DNA from: Pseudomonadota bacterium
Lineage (GTDB): Bacteria; Pseudomonadota; Gammaproteobacteria; Burkholderiales; Burkholderiaceae_C
Assembly (NCBI GenBank): GCA_020161145.1
Contig: JAIUPQ010000003.1
Span: 310,001-374,000, forward strand
Direction: 5' to 3'
DNA length: 64,000 nt
Within the stretch, counting starts at the first letter, position 1; each line of letters opens with the position of its first letter. Positions 33,675-44,052 of this stretch are shown one piece after another. The notes below the pieces were generated by a model that made no database searches, was not told where the DNA came from, and saw only the letters and a list, made by a program, of their open reading frames with translations. The translations under genes were made by a program, and so were the position numbers.

Positions 33675-36497
33675 ATGACCGCCAGCAAGCCCGACTACCG
33701 CCAGACGCTGAACCTGCCCGATACACCTTTCCCCATGCGAGGTGACCTGCCCAAGCGCGAGCCGGGCTGGGTGGCCCAGTGGGAGCAGGAGGGTGTGTAC
33801 CGGCGCCTGCGCGACGCCCGCCACGGCGCGCCGCTGTTTGTGCTGCACGACGGCCCGCCCTATGCCAACGGCCAGTTGCACCTGGGGCATGCGGTCAACA
33901 AGATCTTGAAGGACATGATCAACAAGGCGCGCCAGCTGGAGGGCTTTGACGCGCGCTACGTGCCCGGCTGGGACTGCCACGGCCTGCCCATCGAGAACGC
34001 CATCGAGAAGAAATACGGCCGCCACCTCTCGCGCAGCGAGATGCAGACCAGGAGCCGCGCCTACGCCACCGAGCAGATCGGCCAGCAACTGGCCGACTTC
34101 CAGCGCCTGGGCGTGCTGGGCCAGTGGGACGACCCCTACAAGACCATGAACTTCGGCAACGAGGCGGCCGAGTTGCGCGTGTTCAAGCGCGTCATCGAGC
34201 GCGGCTTCGTCTACCACGGGCTCAAGCCGGTCTACTGGTGTTTCGACTGCGGCTCGTCGCTGGCCGAGCTCGAGATCGAGTACCAGGACAAGCAAAGCCA
34301 GGCCGTGGACGTGGCGTTCAAGGCCCACGACCCGGCGGCGCTGGCCGCCGCCTTCGGCCTGACTGCGCTGCCGCAAGACGCCTTCGCCGTCATCTGGACC
34401 ACCACCGCCTGGACCATCCCGGCCAACCAGGCGCTGAATGCCGGGCCGGACATCAGCTATGCGCTGGTGGACACGCCCAGGGGCGTGCTGCTGCTGGCCG
34501 CCGCGCGGGTGGCCGACTGCCTGGCGCGCTATGGCCTAGAGGGCACCGTGCTGGCCACCGCGCCCGGCGAGCGGCTGGCGGGCCTGGCCTTCGAGCACCC
34601 GCTCTACGACGTGGACGCCGGCTACCGCCGCCTGGCCCCGGTCTACCCGGCCGACTACGCCACCGACACCGACGGCACTGGCCTCGTGCACTCGGCGCCG
34701 GCCTACGGCGTGGACGACTTCAACTCCTGCATCGCCCATGGCCTGGCCTACGACGACATCCTCAGCCCGGTGCAGGGCAATGGCGTCTACGCCGAGGGCT
34801 TCCCGCTCTTTGGTGGCCTGCACATCTGGAAGGCGGTGCCCGTCATCATCGACACGCTCAAGGGCGCCGGCCGCCTGCTGGCCGAGCGCACCATCACGCA
34901 CAGCTACCCGCATTGCTGGCGCCACAAGACGCCGGTGATCTACCGCGCCACCGCGCAGTGGTTCATCCGCATGGACGAAGGCGAAGGCGTGTTCACCGTG
35001 GACAAGGCGCCGCAGACGCTGCGCCAGATGGCGCTGGCCGCCATCGAGGAAACCGCCTTCTACCCCGCCAACGGCCAGGCCCGGCTGCACGCGATGATTG
35101 CCGGGCGACCCGACTGGGTCATCTCGCGCCAGCGCGCCTGGGGCGTGCCCATCCCCTTCTTCACCCACAAGGCCACGGGGGAGCTGCACCCGCGCACCAT
35201 GGCCATCATCGACCAGGCAGCCGACCTCATCGAGCAGGGCGGCGTCGAGGCCTGGAGCCGCGCCAGCACCGAGGACATCCTGGGCGCCGAGGACGCGCCG
35301 CACTACGACAAGTGCACCGACATCCTGGAGGTGTGGTTCGACTCGGGCTCCACCTTCAGCCACGTGCTGCGCGGCTCGCACGCCGGCCTGCACCACGACA
35401 GCGGCCCCGAAGCCGACCTCTACCTCGAAGGCCATGACCAGCACCGCGGCTGGTTCCATTCGTCGCTGCTGCTGGCCTGCGCGCTGTATGGCCGCGCGCC
35501 CTACCGGGGCCTGCTGACCCACGGCTTCACCGTGGATGCCCAGGGCCGCAAGATGAGCAAGAGCCTGGGCAACGGCATCGACCTGCACGAGGCCAACAAG
35601 AAGTGGGGCGCCGAAATCCTGCGCCTGTGGGTGGCCTCCAGCGACTACGCCGGTGACATCGCCGGCGACGACAAGATCATGGCCCGCGTGATCGATGGCT
35701 ACCGCCGCATCCGCAACACGCTGCGTTTCCTGCTGGCCAACGTCAGCGACTTCGACGCTGGTCACGACGCCGTGCCCTTCGAGCAGATGCTGGAGATCGA
35801 CCGCTGGGCGCTGACGCGCACCGCCGAGCTGCAGGCCGAGTTCCTGGCCCATTACCGCGTCTATGAGTTCCACCCCGTGGTGGCCAAGCTGCAGCTGTTC
35901 TGTTCGGAAGACCTGGGTGGCTTCTACCTGGACGTGCTCAAGGACCGGCTCTACACCACGGCGCCCAAAAGCCTGGCGCGCCGCTCGGCGCAGACCGCGC
36001 TGCACGCCATCACCCACGCCATGCTGCGCTGGATGGCGCCCTTCCTCAGCTTCACCGCCGAGGAAGCCTGGGCGCTGTTCGGCAGCAGCCCCACCATCTT
36101 CGTGGAGCACTACCAGACCATCCCCGCGGGCGACGACGCGCTGCTGGCCAAGTGGGCGCGCATCCGCGCCATCCGCGACGCGGTCAACAAAGAGATCGAG
36201 GCCCAGCGCGCGGCGGGCCGGGTGGGTGCCTCGCTGCAGGCCGAGGTGGCGCTGACCGTGGGCGCTGAAGACCACGACCTGCTGGCCAGCCTGGGGGCCG
36301 ATCTGAAGTACGTCTTCATCACCTCGGCCGCCACGTTGCAGCCGGGCGACGAGCTGGCCGTGCAGGCCGGCCCCATCGCCGCCACCAAGTGCGAGCGCTG
36401 CTGGCATTACACGCTGGACGTGGACCCGGCCACCGGCATCTGCGCGCGCTGCGAAAGCAATCTGCACGGCGCGGGCGAAACGCGGACGGCTGCCTGA
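33675..36497 (+). CDS. ileS: Isoleucine-tRNA ligase
   Basis: A 940-residue class I aminoacyl-tRNA synthetase. The HIGH motif is in [17 protein letters not shown] in [13 protein letters not shown], the editing domain lies between them, and the C-terminal zinc finger is [10 protein letters not shown] with CARCESNL. The length and C-terminal zinc motif are those of bacterial type 1 IleRS. The ATG at 33675 precedes the conserved N-terminus. The stop overlaps the lspA start (TGATG). Confidence 0.97.
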   Translation: MTASKPDYRQTLNLPDTPFPMRGDLPKREPGWVAQWEQEGVYRRLRDARHGAPLFVLHDGPPYANGQLHLGHAVNKILKDMINKARQLEGFDARYVPGWDCHGLPIENAIEKKYGRHLSRSEMQTRSRAYATEQIGQQLADFQRLGVLGQWDDPYKTMNFGNEAAELRVFKRVIERGFVYHGLKPVYWCFDCGSSLAELEIEYQDKQSQAVDVAFKAHDPAALAAAFGLTALPQDAFAVIWTTTAWTIPANQALNAGPDISYALVDTPRGVLLLAAARVADCLARYGLEGTVLATAPGERLAGLAFEHPLYDVDAGYRRLAPVYPADYATDTDGTGLVHSAPAYGVDDFNSCIAHGLAYDDILSPVQGNGVYAEGFPLFGGLHIWKAVPVIIDTLKGAGRLLAERTITHSYPHCWRHKTPVIYRATAQWFIRMDEGEGVFTVDKAPQTLRQMALAAIEETAFYPANGQARLHAMIAGRPDWVISRQRAWGVPIPFFTHKATGELHPRTMAIIDQAADLIEQGGVEAWSRASTEDILGAEDAPHYDKCTDILEVWFDSGSTFSHVLRGSHAGLHHDSGPEADLYLEGHDQHRGWFHSSLLLACALYGRAPYRGLLTHGFTVDAQGRKMSKSLGNGIDLHEANKKWGAEILRLWVASSDYAGDIAGDDKIMARVIDGYRRIRNTLRFLLANVSDFDAGHDAVPFEQMLEIDRWALTRTAELQAEFLAHYRVYEFHPVVAKLQLFCSEDLGGFYLDVLKDRLYTTAPKSLARRSAQTALHAITHAMLRWMAPFLSFTAEEAWALFGSSPTIFVEHYQTIPAGDDALLAKWARIRAIRDAVNKEIEAQRAAGRVGASLQAEVALTVGAEDHDLLASLGADLKYVFITSAATLQPGDELAVQAGPIAATKCERCWHYTLDVDPATGICARCESNLHGAGETRTAA

Positions 36498-37009
36498 TGG
36501 CCACCAAGCGCGCCGCTGGCGCCTCGTTGTGGCTGTGGCTGGGCCTGGCCGCGCTCATCGTCGTGGCCGACCAGTTCACCAAAACGCTGGTGCTGCAGAA
36601 CTTCCAGTTGGGCGACAGCCGCCACGTCACCGACTGGTTCAACCTCGTGCGCGTGCACAACAGCGGCGCGGCGTTCAGCTTCCTGGCCGGCGCCTCGGGC
36701 TGGCAGCGCTGGTTCTTCGTGGGCCTGGGCGCCGTGGCCTCGGTGGTCATCGTCTGGCTGCTGCGCCGCCACGCCGACCAGACCCTGTTCTGCCTGGCCA
36801 TCAGCCTGATTCTGGGCGGTGCGCTGGGCAACGTGCTGGACCGGCTGATGCACGGCTACGTGGTGGACTTCCTGCAGTTCCACTGGGGCTTTCTGGCGCC
36901 ACTGTTTGCAGGCGGCTATTTCCCCAGCTTCAACCTGGCCGACTGCGCCATCACGGCCGGCGCCATCGGCCTCATCCTCGACGAGTTGCGCCGGGTCAGA
37001 AAAGGCTGA
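36497..37009 (+). CDS. lspA: Lipoprotein signal peptidase
   Basis: A 170-residue inner-membrane aspartic protease with four predicted helices. The catalytic Asp pair is in [19 protein letters not shown] and [11 protein letters not shown], and [13 protein letters not shown] is the conserved loop. It removes signal peptides from lipoproteins such as the BP74-like protein at 43 kb. Translation is coupled to ileS through TGATG. Confidence 0.95.
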   Translation: MATKRAAGASLWLWLGLAALIVVADQFTKTLVLQNFQLGDSRHVTDWFNLVRVHNSGAAFSFLAGASGWQRWFFVGLGAVASVVIVWLLRRHADQTLFCLAISLILGGALGNVLDRLMHGYVVDFLQFHWGFLAPLFAGGYFPSFNLADCAITAGAIGLILDELRRVRKG

Positions 37010-38512
37010 TCACCCTGCGGCGTCGAGGTAGCGCGCCCGCAGATGGGCCTCGAAGTAGGCGGGGTTCAGCGGCTCGCCGCTGATGCGCTGCACCAGCTCC
37101 GGGGTTTCAAAGCGGCTGGCGGCCTCCCAGACGTGGGTGCGCAGCCAGTCGAAGACCACGCCCAGGTCGCCCGCCTCGATGCGCGCGTCCAGATCGGGCA
37201 CCTGGCGGCGCAGCGTGGCAAACCACTGCGCGGCGTACATGGCGCCCAGCGTGTAGCAGGGGAAGTAGCCGATCAGGCCCGCCGCCCAGTGCACGTCCTG
37301 CATGGGGCCGTTGCGGTAGTCGCCGCGCGTGTCCAGGCCCAGCCAGCGCTGCATGCCCTCGTCCCAGGCGGCGGGAATGTCCTCCACCTGCATGCTGCCG
37401 GCTATCAGCGCCTGCTCGATCTCGAAGCGCAGCACCACGTGCGCCGGGTAGGTCACCTCGTCGGCATCCACGCGGATCGGGCCCGGCACCACCTGGTGCA
37501 GCAGCCGCAGCAGGTTGGGCAGCTCGAACGCCGGCTGCATGCCCAGCGTCGCCACCAGCAGCGGCTGCAGCCGTGCGACGAAGCCAGGGTGGCGGGCCAG
37601 TTGCATCTCGAACGCCAGGCTCTGGCTTTCATGGATGGCCATGGAGCGCGCCCGTGCCACCGGCTGGCCCAGCAGCGCGCGCGGCAGGCCTTGCTCGTAG
37701 CGGCCGTGGCCGGTCTCGTGGATGGTGCCCATCAGGCTTTTGAGGAAGTCGTCCTCGTCGTAGCGCGTGGTCAGGCGCACGTCCTCGGGCACGCCGCCCG
37801 AAAACGGGTGGGCCGACACGTCCAGCCGCCCGGCCTCGAAGTTGAACGCCAGCAGCCGCATGACCTGCTCGCACAGCCCGTACTGCGCGGCGGTGGGAAA
37901 CGGCCCTTGCGGCTGCACCAGTGCGCCGCCCGCCTGCTGGCGCGCCTGCACCTGGGCAATCAGGCCTGGCAGCCATTGATGCAGCGGGGCGAACACGCGC
38001 TCGACCTCGGCCGCCGTCATGCCGGGCTCGTAGCCGTCCATCAGCGCGTCGTAGGGCGCCAGGCCGGTCTGCGCGGCCCGCAGCGCGGCCTCCTCGCGCG
38101 CCAGCGCCACCACCTCACGCAGATGGGGCACAAAGCCAGCCCAGTCGTTGCGCGGCCGGGCCTGGCGCCAGGCCAGCTCGCTGCGCGCGTGCACCTGCGC
38201 GCGGCGCGTCACCAGCGCGCTGGGCAGTGCCTGATCGGCCCGCACGGCGCGGCGCATCTCGCGCCAGTTGGCGCGCTGCCCGGCGTCCAGCGGCTCCTGC
38301 TCGGCGCGGGCCAACTGATCGGCCAGTGCCGGGTCGGTGCGCAGGCCGTGCAGCAGCGTGGCCATCTCGGCCAGGGCGTCGGCGCGCGCCGCGGCCGCGC
38401 CCACGGGCATCAGCGCCTCCTGGTCCCAGTAGGCCATTTGCTGCAGGTGGTCGAGCCGGTGCTGGCGCGCAAACGCGGTCACCAGGGTGTCGTAGGCGGG
38501 GGTGGTGCTCAT
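37010..38512 (-). CDS. M32 family carboxypeptidase
   Basis: A 500-residue metallocarboxypeptidase of the Taq type. The zinc motif HExxH is in TIHETGHGRYEQG, followed by AMAIHESQSL-type text (MAIHESQSLAFE) that gives the third Glu ligand. YFPCYTLGAMYAAQ and DVHWAAGLIGYFPCY are conserved near the C-terminus. Likely a cytosolic peptide-trimming enzyme. Its stop abuts the lspA stop. Confidence 0.93.
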   Translation of the reverse strand: MSTTPAYDTLVTAFARQHRLDHLQQMAYWDQEALMPVGAAAARADALAEMATLLHGLRTDPALADQLARAEQEPLDAGQRANWREMRRAVRADQALPSALVTRRAQVHARSELAWRQARPRNDWAGFVPHLREVVALAREEAALRAAQTGLAPYDALMDGYEPGMTAAEVERVFAPLHQWLPGLIAQVQARQQAGGALVQPQGPFPTAAQYGLCEQVMRLLAFNFEAGRLDVSAHPFSGGVPEDVRLTTRYDEDDFLKSLMGTIHETGHGRYEQGLPRALLGQPVARARSMAIHESQSLAFEMQLARHPGFVARLQPLLVATLGMQPAFELPNLLRLLHQVVPGPIRVDADEVTYPAHVVLRFEIEQALIAGSMQVEDIPAAWDEGMQRWLGLDTRGDYRNGPMQDVHWAAGLIGYFPCYTLGAMYAAQWFATLRRQVPDLDARIEAGDLGVVFDWLRTHVWEAASRFETPELVQRISGEPLNPAYFEAHLRARYLDAAG

Positions 38513-38523
38513 GCGCCGGATTG

Positions 38524-39027
38524 TCAACCGGCCGTGAGCGCCCCCGGAAACCACCACAACAGGCCCGCCGTCATCACCACGTAGCGCAGGAATTTGCCCA
38601 GCGCCATCCACAGCGCGCAGCCCCAGGGCTCCAGCCGCAGCCAGCCGGCCACCGCGCACAGCGGATCGCCCACCACCGGCAGAAAACTCAAAAAGCAGGC
38701 TGGCGGGCCAAAGCGCTGCAACCAGCCCAGCGCCGTGCGTTCGCTGCCGGGCTTGATGTGGCGCACCTCTTCCACCGCCCGGTGCACGCCGCGCCCCATG
38801 GCATAGCTGACCATGCCGCCCAGCGTGTTGCCCGCCGTGGCCGCAAAGATGGCCGGCCAGAACAGCTCGGGGTTGAGCTTGACCAGGCCGAACACCGCCG
38901 GCTCCGAACCCAGCGGCAGCAGCGTGGCCGACACAAACGCGATGACGAACACCGTGCCCAGCCCATGCTCGGGCAGGGCCAGCCAGACCATCACCGTCTG
39001 CAGATGCTGTGCAATCCATTGCTCCAT
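38524..39027 (-). CDS. YqaA/DedA-like membrane protein
   Basis: A 167-residue SNARE-associated (VTT) family protein with about four membrane segments. FVSATLLPLGSEPAV is the YqaA signature and the reentrant-loop region is RFGPPACFLSFLPVVGDPL. DedA-family proteins help flip lipids or maintain envelope proton force, but YqaA itself is poorly characterised. It ends 11 bases before the M32 start and shares its upstream gap with dusB. Confidence 0.85.
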   Translation of the reverse strand: MEQWIAQHLQTVMVWLALPEHGLGTVFVIAFVSATLLPLGSEPAVFGLVKLNPELFWPAIFAATAGNTLGGMVSYAMGRGVHRAVEEVRHIKPGSERTALGWLQRFGPPACFLSFLPVVGDPLCAVAGWLRLEPWGCALWMALGKFLRYVVMTAGLLWWFPGALTAG

Positions 39028-39037
39028 AAGCGGCCAC

Positions 39038-39043
39038 TATAAT
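39038..39043 (+). promoter_or_regulatory. Consensus -10 upstream of dusB-fis
   Basis: TATAAT lies 28 bases before the dusB ATG in the gap between yqaA and dusB. No -35 close to consensus is at 16-18 bases. The adjoining GCTGC/GCAGT around a T-run (39046-39063) is a weak stem that would lie in the leader. Plausible start of the dusB-fis(-purH) transcript. Confidence 0.5.
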
Positions 39044-39071
39044 TTGCTGCTTTTTTAGGCAGTCTTTCGCG

Positions 39072-40085
39072 ATGCTGCGCATCGGCCCCTACACCCTCCC
39101 CAACAACCTCATCGTGGCGCCCATGGCGGGCGTGACGGACCGGCCGTTTCGCATGCTGGCGCGGCGGCTGGGGGCCGGCCATGCGGTCAGCGAGATGATC
39201 ACCTCGCGCAAAGAGCTGTGGCAGACGCTCAAGACCGCGCGCCGGGCCGACCACGCGGGCGAGCCCGGCCCCATTGCCGTGCAGATCGCCGGCACCGACG
39301 CGGCCATGATGGCCGAGGCGGCCGCCCACAACATCGGCCTGGGCGCGCAGATCATCGACATCAACATGGGCTGCCCGGCCAAGAAGGTGTGCAACAAATG
39401 GGCCGGCTCGGCGCTGATGCGCGACGAGCCGCTGGCGCTGGCCATCGTCGAGGCCGTGGTGGCCCAGTGCGCGCCGCACGGCGTGCCGGTGACGCTGAAG
39501 ATGCGCACCGGCTGGTGCGAGGCCGAAAAGAACGCCGTGCGCATCGCCCGCGCGGCCGAGGCGGCCGGCGTGGCCTTGATTGCCGTGCACGGCCGCACGC
39601 GCGAGCAGGGCTATGGCGGCGCAGCCGAGTACGCCACCATTGCCGCCGTCAAAGCCGCAGTGGGTGTGCCGGTGGCGGCCAACGGCGACATCGACTCGCC
39701 CGAGAAGGCCGCCACCGTGCTGCGCGCCACCGGGGCCGACGCCCTCATGATCGGCCGCGCCGCGCAGGGCCGGCCCTGGCTCTTTGGCGACGTGGCCCAC
39801 CACCTGACCCATGGCGGCCACCGCCCGCCGCCCGCCACCCATGAGGTGCGCGGCTGGCTGCTGGCCCATCTGCACGACCACTACGCCCTCTATGGCGAGC
39901 AGGCCGGTGTGCGCAGCGCGCGCAAGCACATCGGCTGGGCCGTGCACGCCCTGCCGGGCGGCACCGCGTTCCGGGCCGTGATGAACACCTTGACTGAAGC
40001 CCAGGCGCAATGGCGCGCCGTGGCCGACTTCTTTGACGAACTGGGCACGCGCCACGAGCGCCTGCCCCGGGTCAGCGCCGTATGA
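39072..40085 (+). CDS. dusB: tRNA-dihydrouridine synthase B
   Basis: A 337-residue FMN-binding TIM-barrel enzyme that reduces uridines in tRNA. Motifs: VAPMAGVTDRPFR, NMGCPAKKVCNKWAGSALM with the catalytic Cys, and HGRTREQGYGG. It overlaps fis by ATGA in the conserved dusB-fis arrangement, so it probably drives fis expression. Confidence 0.95.
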   Translation: MLRIGPYTLPNNLIVAPMAGVTDRPFRMLARRLGAGHAVSEMITSRKELWQTLKTARRADHAGEPGPIAVQIAGTDAAMMAEAAAHNIGLGAQIIDINMGCPAKKVCNKWAGSALMRDEPLALAIVEAVVAQCAPHGVPVTLKMRTGWCEAEKNAVRIARAAEAAGVALIAVHGRTREQGYGGAAEYATIAAVKAAVGVPVAANGDIDSPEKAATVLRATGADALMIGRAAQGRPWLFGDVAHHLTHGGHRPPPATHEVRGWLLAHLHDHYALYGEQAGVRSARKHIGWAVHALPGGTAFRAVMNTLTEAQAQWRAVADFFDELGTRHERLPRVSAV

Positions 40086-40324
40086 GCAAAAAAACACCCC
40101 CTTCCATCGACATGGCCGTGCGCCAGGCGCTGGAGCAGTACTTCAAAGACCTGGACGGCGACGCGCCCGACGGGCTCTACGACAAGCTCATTGCCACCGT
40201 CGAGCGCCCGCTGCTCGACGTGGTGATGGCCCACGCCGAAGGCAACCAGAGCCGCGCCGCCGAATGGCTGGGCGTCAACCGCAACACGCTGCGGCGCAAA
40301 CTTCTCGATCACAAACTCCTCTGA
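40082..40324 (+). CDS. fis: DNA-binding protein Fis
   Basis: An 80-residue Fis homologue. The C-terminal helix-turn-helix is [20 protein letters not shown], preceded by the dimer helices around [12 protein letters not shown]. Fis bends DNA and regulates rRNA synthesis, recombination and growth-phase genes. Its start overlaps the dusB stop; purH starts 11 bases after it. Confidence 0.95.
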   Translation: MSKKTPPSIDMAVRQALEQYFKDLDGDAPDGLYDKLIATVERPLLDVVMAHAEGNQSRAAEWLGVNRNTLRRKLLDHKLL

Positions 40325-40334
40325 ACCACACCCC

Positions 40335-41939
<1,605 letters not shown>

Positions 41940-41969
41940 TGGCCCACCCCCTACGCGATCACAGATCGC

Positions 41970-41985
41970 GCCCCCTCAAGGGGGC
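41970..41985 (+). terminator. GC-rich hairpin downstream of purH
   Basis: GCCCCC-TCAA-GGGGGC forms a 6-base all-GC stem with a 4-base loop, 30 bases after the purH stop. No T-run follows, so it resembles the GC hairpins often found between genes in this family rather than a classic intrinsic terminator. Confidence 0.4.
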
Positions 41986-42152
41986 ACTGCCAGTGGACCG
42001 GCGAAGCCGGATCCACGGCAGTCGGCTGGGTTGAGGGTGGCATGCGCTTACCTGAGCGAACTGCCTCCATCAAGTGCCCACTGCGGATGGACTGGCAAAG
42101 CCGGATCCACGGCAGTCGGCTGGGTTGGGGGTGGCATGCGCGAACGTAAGCG
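41986..42152 (+). repeat. Two tandem copies of a hairpin-forming repeat
   Basis: Copy 1 (41986-42060) and copy 2 (42080-42152) share AAGCCGGATCCACGGCAGTC and the following CGGCTGGGTTG and GGTGGCATGCGC segments, offset by 94 bases. Each begins with a 37-base palindrome: in copy 1 ACTGCCAGTGGACCGGC pairs with GCCGGATCCACGGCAGT around a GAA loop with two one-base bulges. The second copy covers the ribosome site and ATG of the ykgJ-like gene. Confidence 0.7.
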
Positions 42153-42408
42153 AACATGCCGTCCTGGTTGCGCGGCCTGCTGCATTGCGCCGTCGATCAG
42201 CAGTGCCATTCCTGGGATGGCGGGCGGCAAGCCGGCCGGCATGCCGTGCGTGCAACTGGATGAGGCGCTGCGCTGCCGCCTGTTCGGCCATCCCGAGCGG
42301 CCGGCTGTCTGCGGCTCGCTCGCGCCCCATGCGGCCATGTGCGGCGACACGCGTGAGCAGGCGCTGGTGTGGCTGACGCGGCTGGAGGCGCAGACGGCGC
42401 CGCCATGA
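42136..42408 (+). CDS. YkgJ-family cysteine cluster protein
   Basis: A 90-residue protein with the zinc/iron-binding cysteine pattern of YkgJ proteins: [35 protein letters not shown] and RPAVCGS. It is shorter than many family members but matches small YkgJ proteins of Comamonadaceae. The start ATG at 42136 has GGGGGTGG a few bases upstream and lies within the second repeat copy. Function unknown, possibly a metal-binding accessory protein. Confidence 0.8.
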   Translation: MRERKRTCRPGCAACCIAPSISSAIPGMAGGKPAGMPCVQLDEALRCRLFGHPERPAVCGSLAPHAAMCGDTREQALVWLTRLEAQTAPP

Positions 42409-42425
42409 GGCCGCCCAGGCAGAAC

Positions 42426-42887
42426 TCAGAGCGCCTTGCGCATCAGCGCATTGGGCACCGCGACACCCCGCACCACAGGTGCCCGCCGCTCGACCACCTC
42501 GAACCCGAAGCGCCGGAAAAACGGCTCGGCGGTGCGGCTCACGTCGGACGTCATCTCGCTCAGCCGCAGGTGCCTGGCTTCGGTCACCAGCGTCGCCATC
42601 AGCGCCCGGCCTATGCCTTGCCGAGGGTGGTGGCCTGAAACGAAGAAGTGATCGACATAGCCACTTGCCTGCACGTCCGCATAGCCCACCGGCTCGCCTT
42701 CAAGCTCAGCCACGAAGGGGTTGATGCCGCGCATCCGGGCCACCCATAGGTCGTGATCCACCTGGGCGGGCGCCCAGGCATTGATCTGCGCCCGCGAGTA
42801 GTCGCGGCAGGCGATCCGATGGATGGCGGAATGGAAGACCTCGAAGAGGGCGAGTTCCTCGCCGTGGACCAGTCGACGGATGCGCAT
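42426..42887 (-). CDS. GNAT family N-acetyltransferase
   Basis: A 153-residue acetyltransferase. The acetyl-CoA motif is FVSGHHPRQGIGRALMATLV, with FFRRFGFEVVERR near the C-terminus, similar to YafP/putative acetyltransferases. The ATG at 42887 overlaps the stop of the HAD remnant (TGATG), implying the two genes were once an operon. Confidence 0.85.
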   Translation of the reverse strand: MRIRRLVHGEELALFEVFHSAIHRIACRDYSRAQINAWAPAQVDHDLWVARMRGINPFVAELEGEPVGYADVQASGYVDHFFVSGHHPRQGIGRALMATLVTEARHLRLSEMTSDVSRTAEPFFRRFGFEVVERRAPVVRGVAVPNALMRKAL

Positions 42888-43123
42888 CAGGCTGTAGCAG
42901 GTTGCGGCCGCAGATGCCCGGGCAGGGAAGGCAGGTCTGCCCCCGAGGCACGCAGGCCGAACACATGGAGGATGCGTTCGGCGAAGTCGACTCGCTTGGA
43001 GGTGCACACGCCCAGCCGACAGCCTTGCGCTGCAAGCGCGTGGTTGATCGAGCGCCCGATCCCGTCGGCCGGGTCGCTCAAGGTGCCATCGAGGTCAAAG
43101 ACCAGGGTGGGTGGGGCGCTCAT
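42887..43123 (-). pseudogene. HAD phosphatase remnant with internal deletion
   Basis: The frame starts like a phosphoglycolate-phosphatase-type HAD enzyme (LVFDLDGTLSDPADGIGRS, INHALAAQG), then jumps straight to CRLGVCTSKRVDFAERIL, which in intact proteins lies about 60 residues later, and stops soon after with the motif III Lys and motif IV Asp missing. Only 78 of about 215 expected residues remain. The nucleophile Asp is present but the product should be inactive. It was probably co-transcribed with the GNAT gene. Confidence 0.75.
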
Positions 43124-43184
43124 GTGGGATTCGTGCAATCCAGCCGACTTCGAAACCGGTCACTTTGCACGGGCGGTGGCAGGC

Positions 43185-43616
43185 TTACGGACAACTTGGG
43201 TCAGCAGAGCAGTCCCGCAACGCGGTCAGGCGGGCACCCCAAGGGCAAAAGCCCTGACCAGGACAATTGGCTTCTATGTAGGAGGGGCGGCCATCACAGA
43301 GTGCTATGGTCATCTCCGAAAAGTTAATCCCTTCCGGATCGAAATGCCAGTGCCATGGCTGATTCCACGGCTGGGCCGTGCAAACCAAACCGCCAACCGG
43401 AATGTTGGCCTTCGAGGTGCCGGCCCAGAGGGCCTTGGCTTGTTCAATGCCCCTTGGGTTGGTGATGAGTGCATGGAATGTCTCGGACTCAACCGCAAAG
43501 GTGGCATAGAGACGGGTGGTGGGCGGCTCATCTGAGCCGCCGCCGCATGACGAGGTCAACGCAGCCACCGCAAATAACACCGTCCCTTGTGTGAAGACTT
43601 TCAGCGCTCGGTTCAT
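43185..43616 (-). CDS. BP74-like lipoprotein
   Basis: A 143-residue protein with a lipoprotein signal (residues 1-24, lipobox LTSSC then GGGSDEPP). The mature part resembles the BP74 N-terminal domain: ATFAVESETFHALITNPRG, the IPVGGLVCTAQPWNQPWHWH segment, SEMTIALCDGRPSYIE and CPWGARLTAL. The four Cys in the second half may form disulphides. AGGAG lies 6 nt before ATG 43616. The function of bacterial BP74-like proteins is unknown; this one would be anchored in the envelope. It is a single gene with no obvious partner. Confidence 0.75.
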   Translation of the reverse strand: MNRALKVFTQGTVLFAVAALTSSCGGGSDEPPTTRLYATFAVESETFHALITNPRGIEQAKALWAGTSKANIPVGGLVCTAQPWNQPWHWHFDPEGINFSEMTIALCDGRPSYIEANCPGQGFCPWGARLTALRDCSADPSCP

Positions 43617-43824
43617 GGCAGGCTCCTTGTTTCGTCTCAGCATAGCCTGAGTCCCCGGGTTTTGGCGGACCGCTCGGATGGACTGGACGATGAGGACGCA
43701 CCCTGCCTCGCCAAACTCCCCCACCAGTGGGACAGACAGCGGCGGCCTTCGCGCATGTAATGGCCTCAAGGCGTGACACCCCGCGCCGCCGCAGTCCAAA
43801 CCAACGGCTCCAGGGAGGAGCGTC

Positions 43825-44019
43825 ATGTTCAAGTCCACACCCAAGACGGCCCAGCCCGCCTGGCACAACCGGCAGCCCAAGCACCCGCCAGCCGCCCCCG
43901 GTGCGCCCGCGCAGGCTGGCGGCGGCAGCCGGCTCACTGCACCGCCCAGCCGGCGGCCCAACGACGAATTGCCCTGCTGGCCGCTGTACGCCTTGTGGCA
44001 CCCGCAGGCGCCCTGGTAG
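43825..44019 (+). CDS. Small proline-rich protein, function unknown
   Basis: A 64-residue basic, Pro- and Trp-containing protein (MFKSTPKTAQPAW at the start, CWPLYALWHPQAPW at the end). The ATG at 43825 has a strong ribosome site, GGAGGAG, 4 bases upstream, which is the main reason to call it. There is no membrane segment and no recognised domain. Upstream, 43617-43824 holds no other gene that I can see. Confidence 0.45.
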   Translation: MFKSTPKTAQPAWHNRQPKHPPAAPGAPAQAGGGSRLTAPPSRRPNDELPCWPLYALWHPQAPW

Positions 44020-44052
44020 CGACCGGCATGGCGGCCATACAGAGGCGCATGC

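Noticed and set aside
41986-42152. CRISPR-like repeats upstream of ykgJ
   Set aside because: Only two units, 94 bases apart, and the 'spacer' is continuous with the repeat; no cas genes.
42048-42350. Minus-strand open frames opposite the YkgJ-like gene
   Set aside because: They overlap the conserved cysteine-rich gene and derive from the hairpin repeats.
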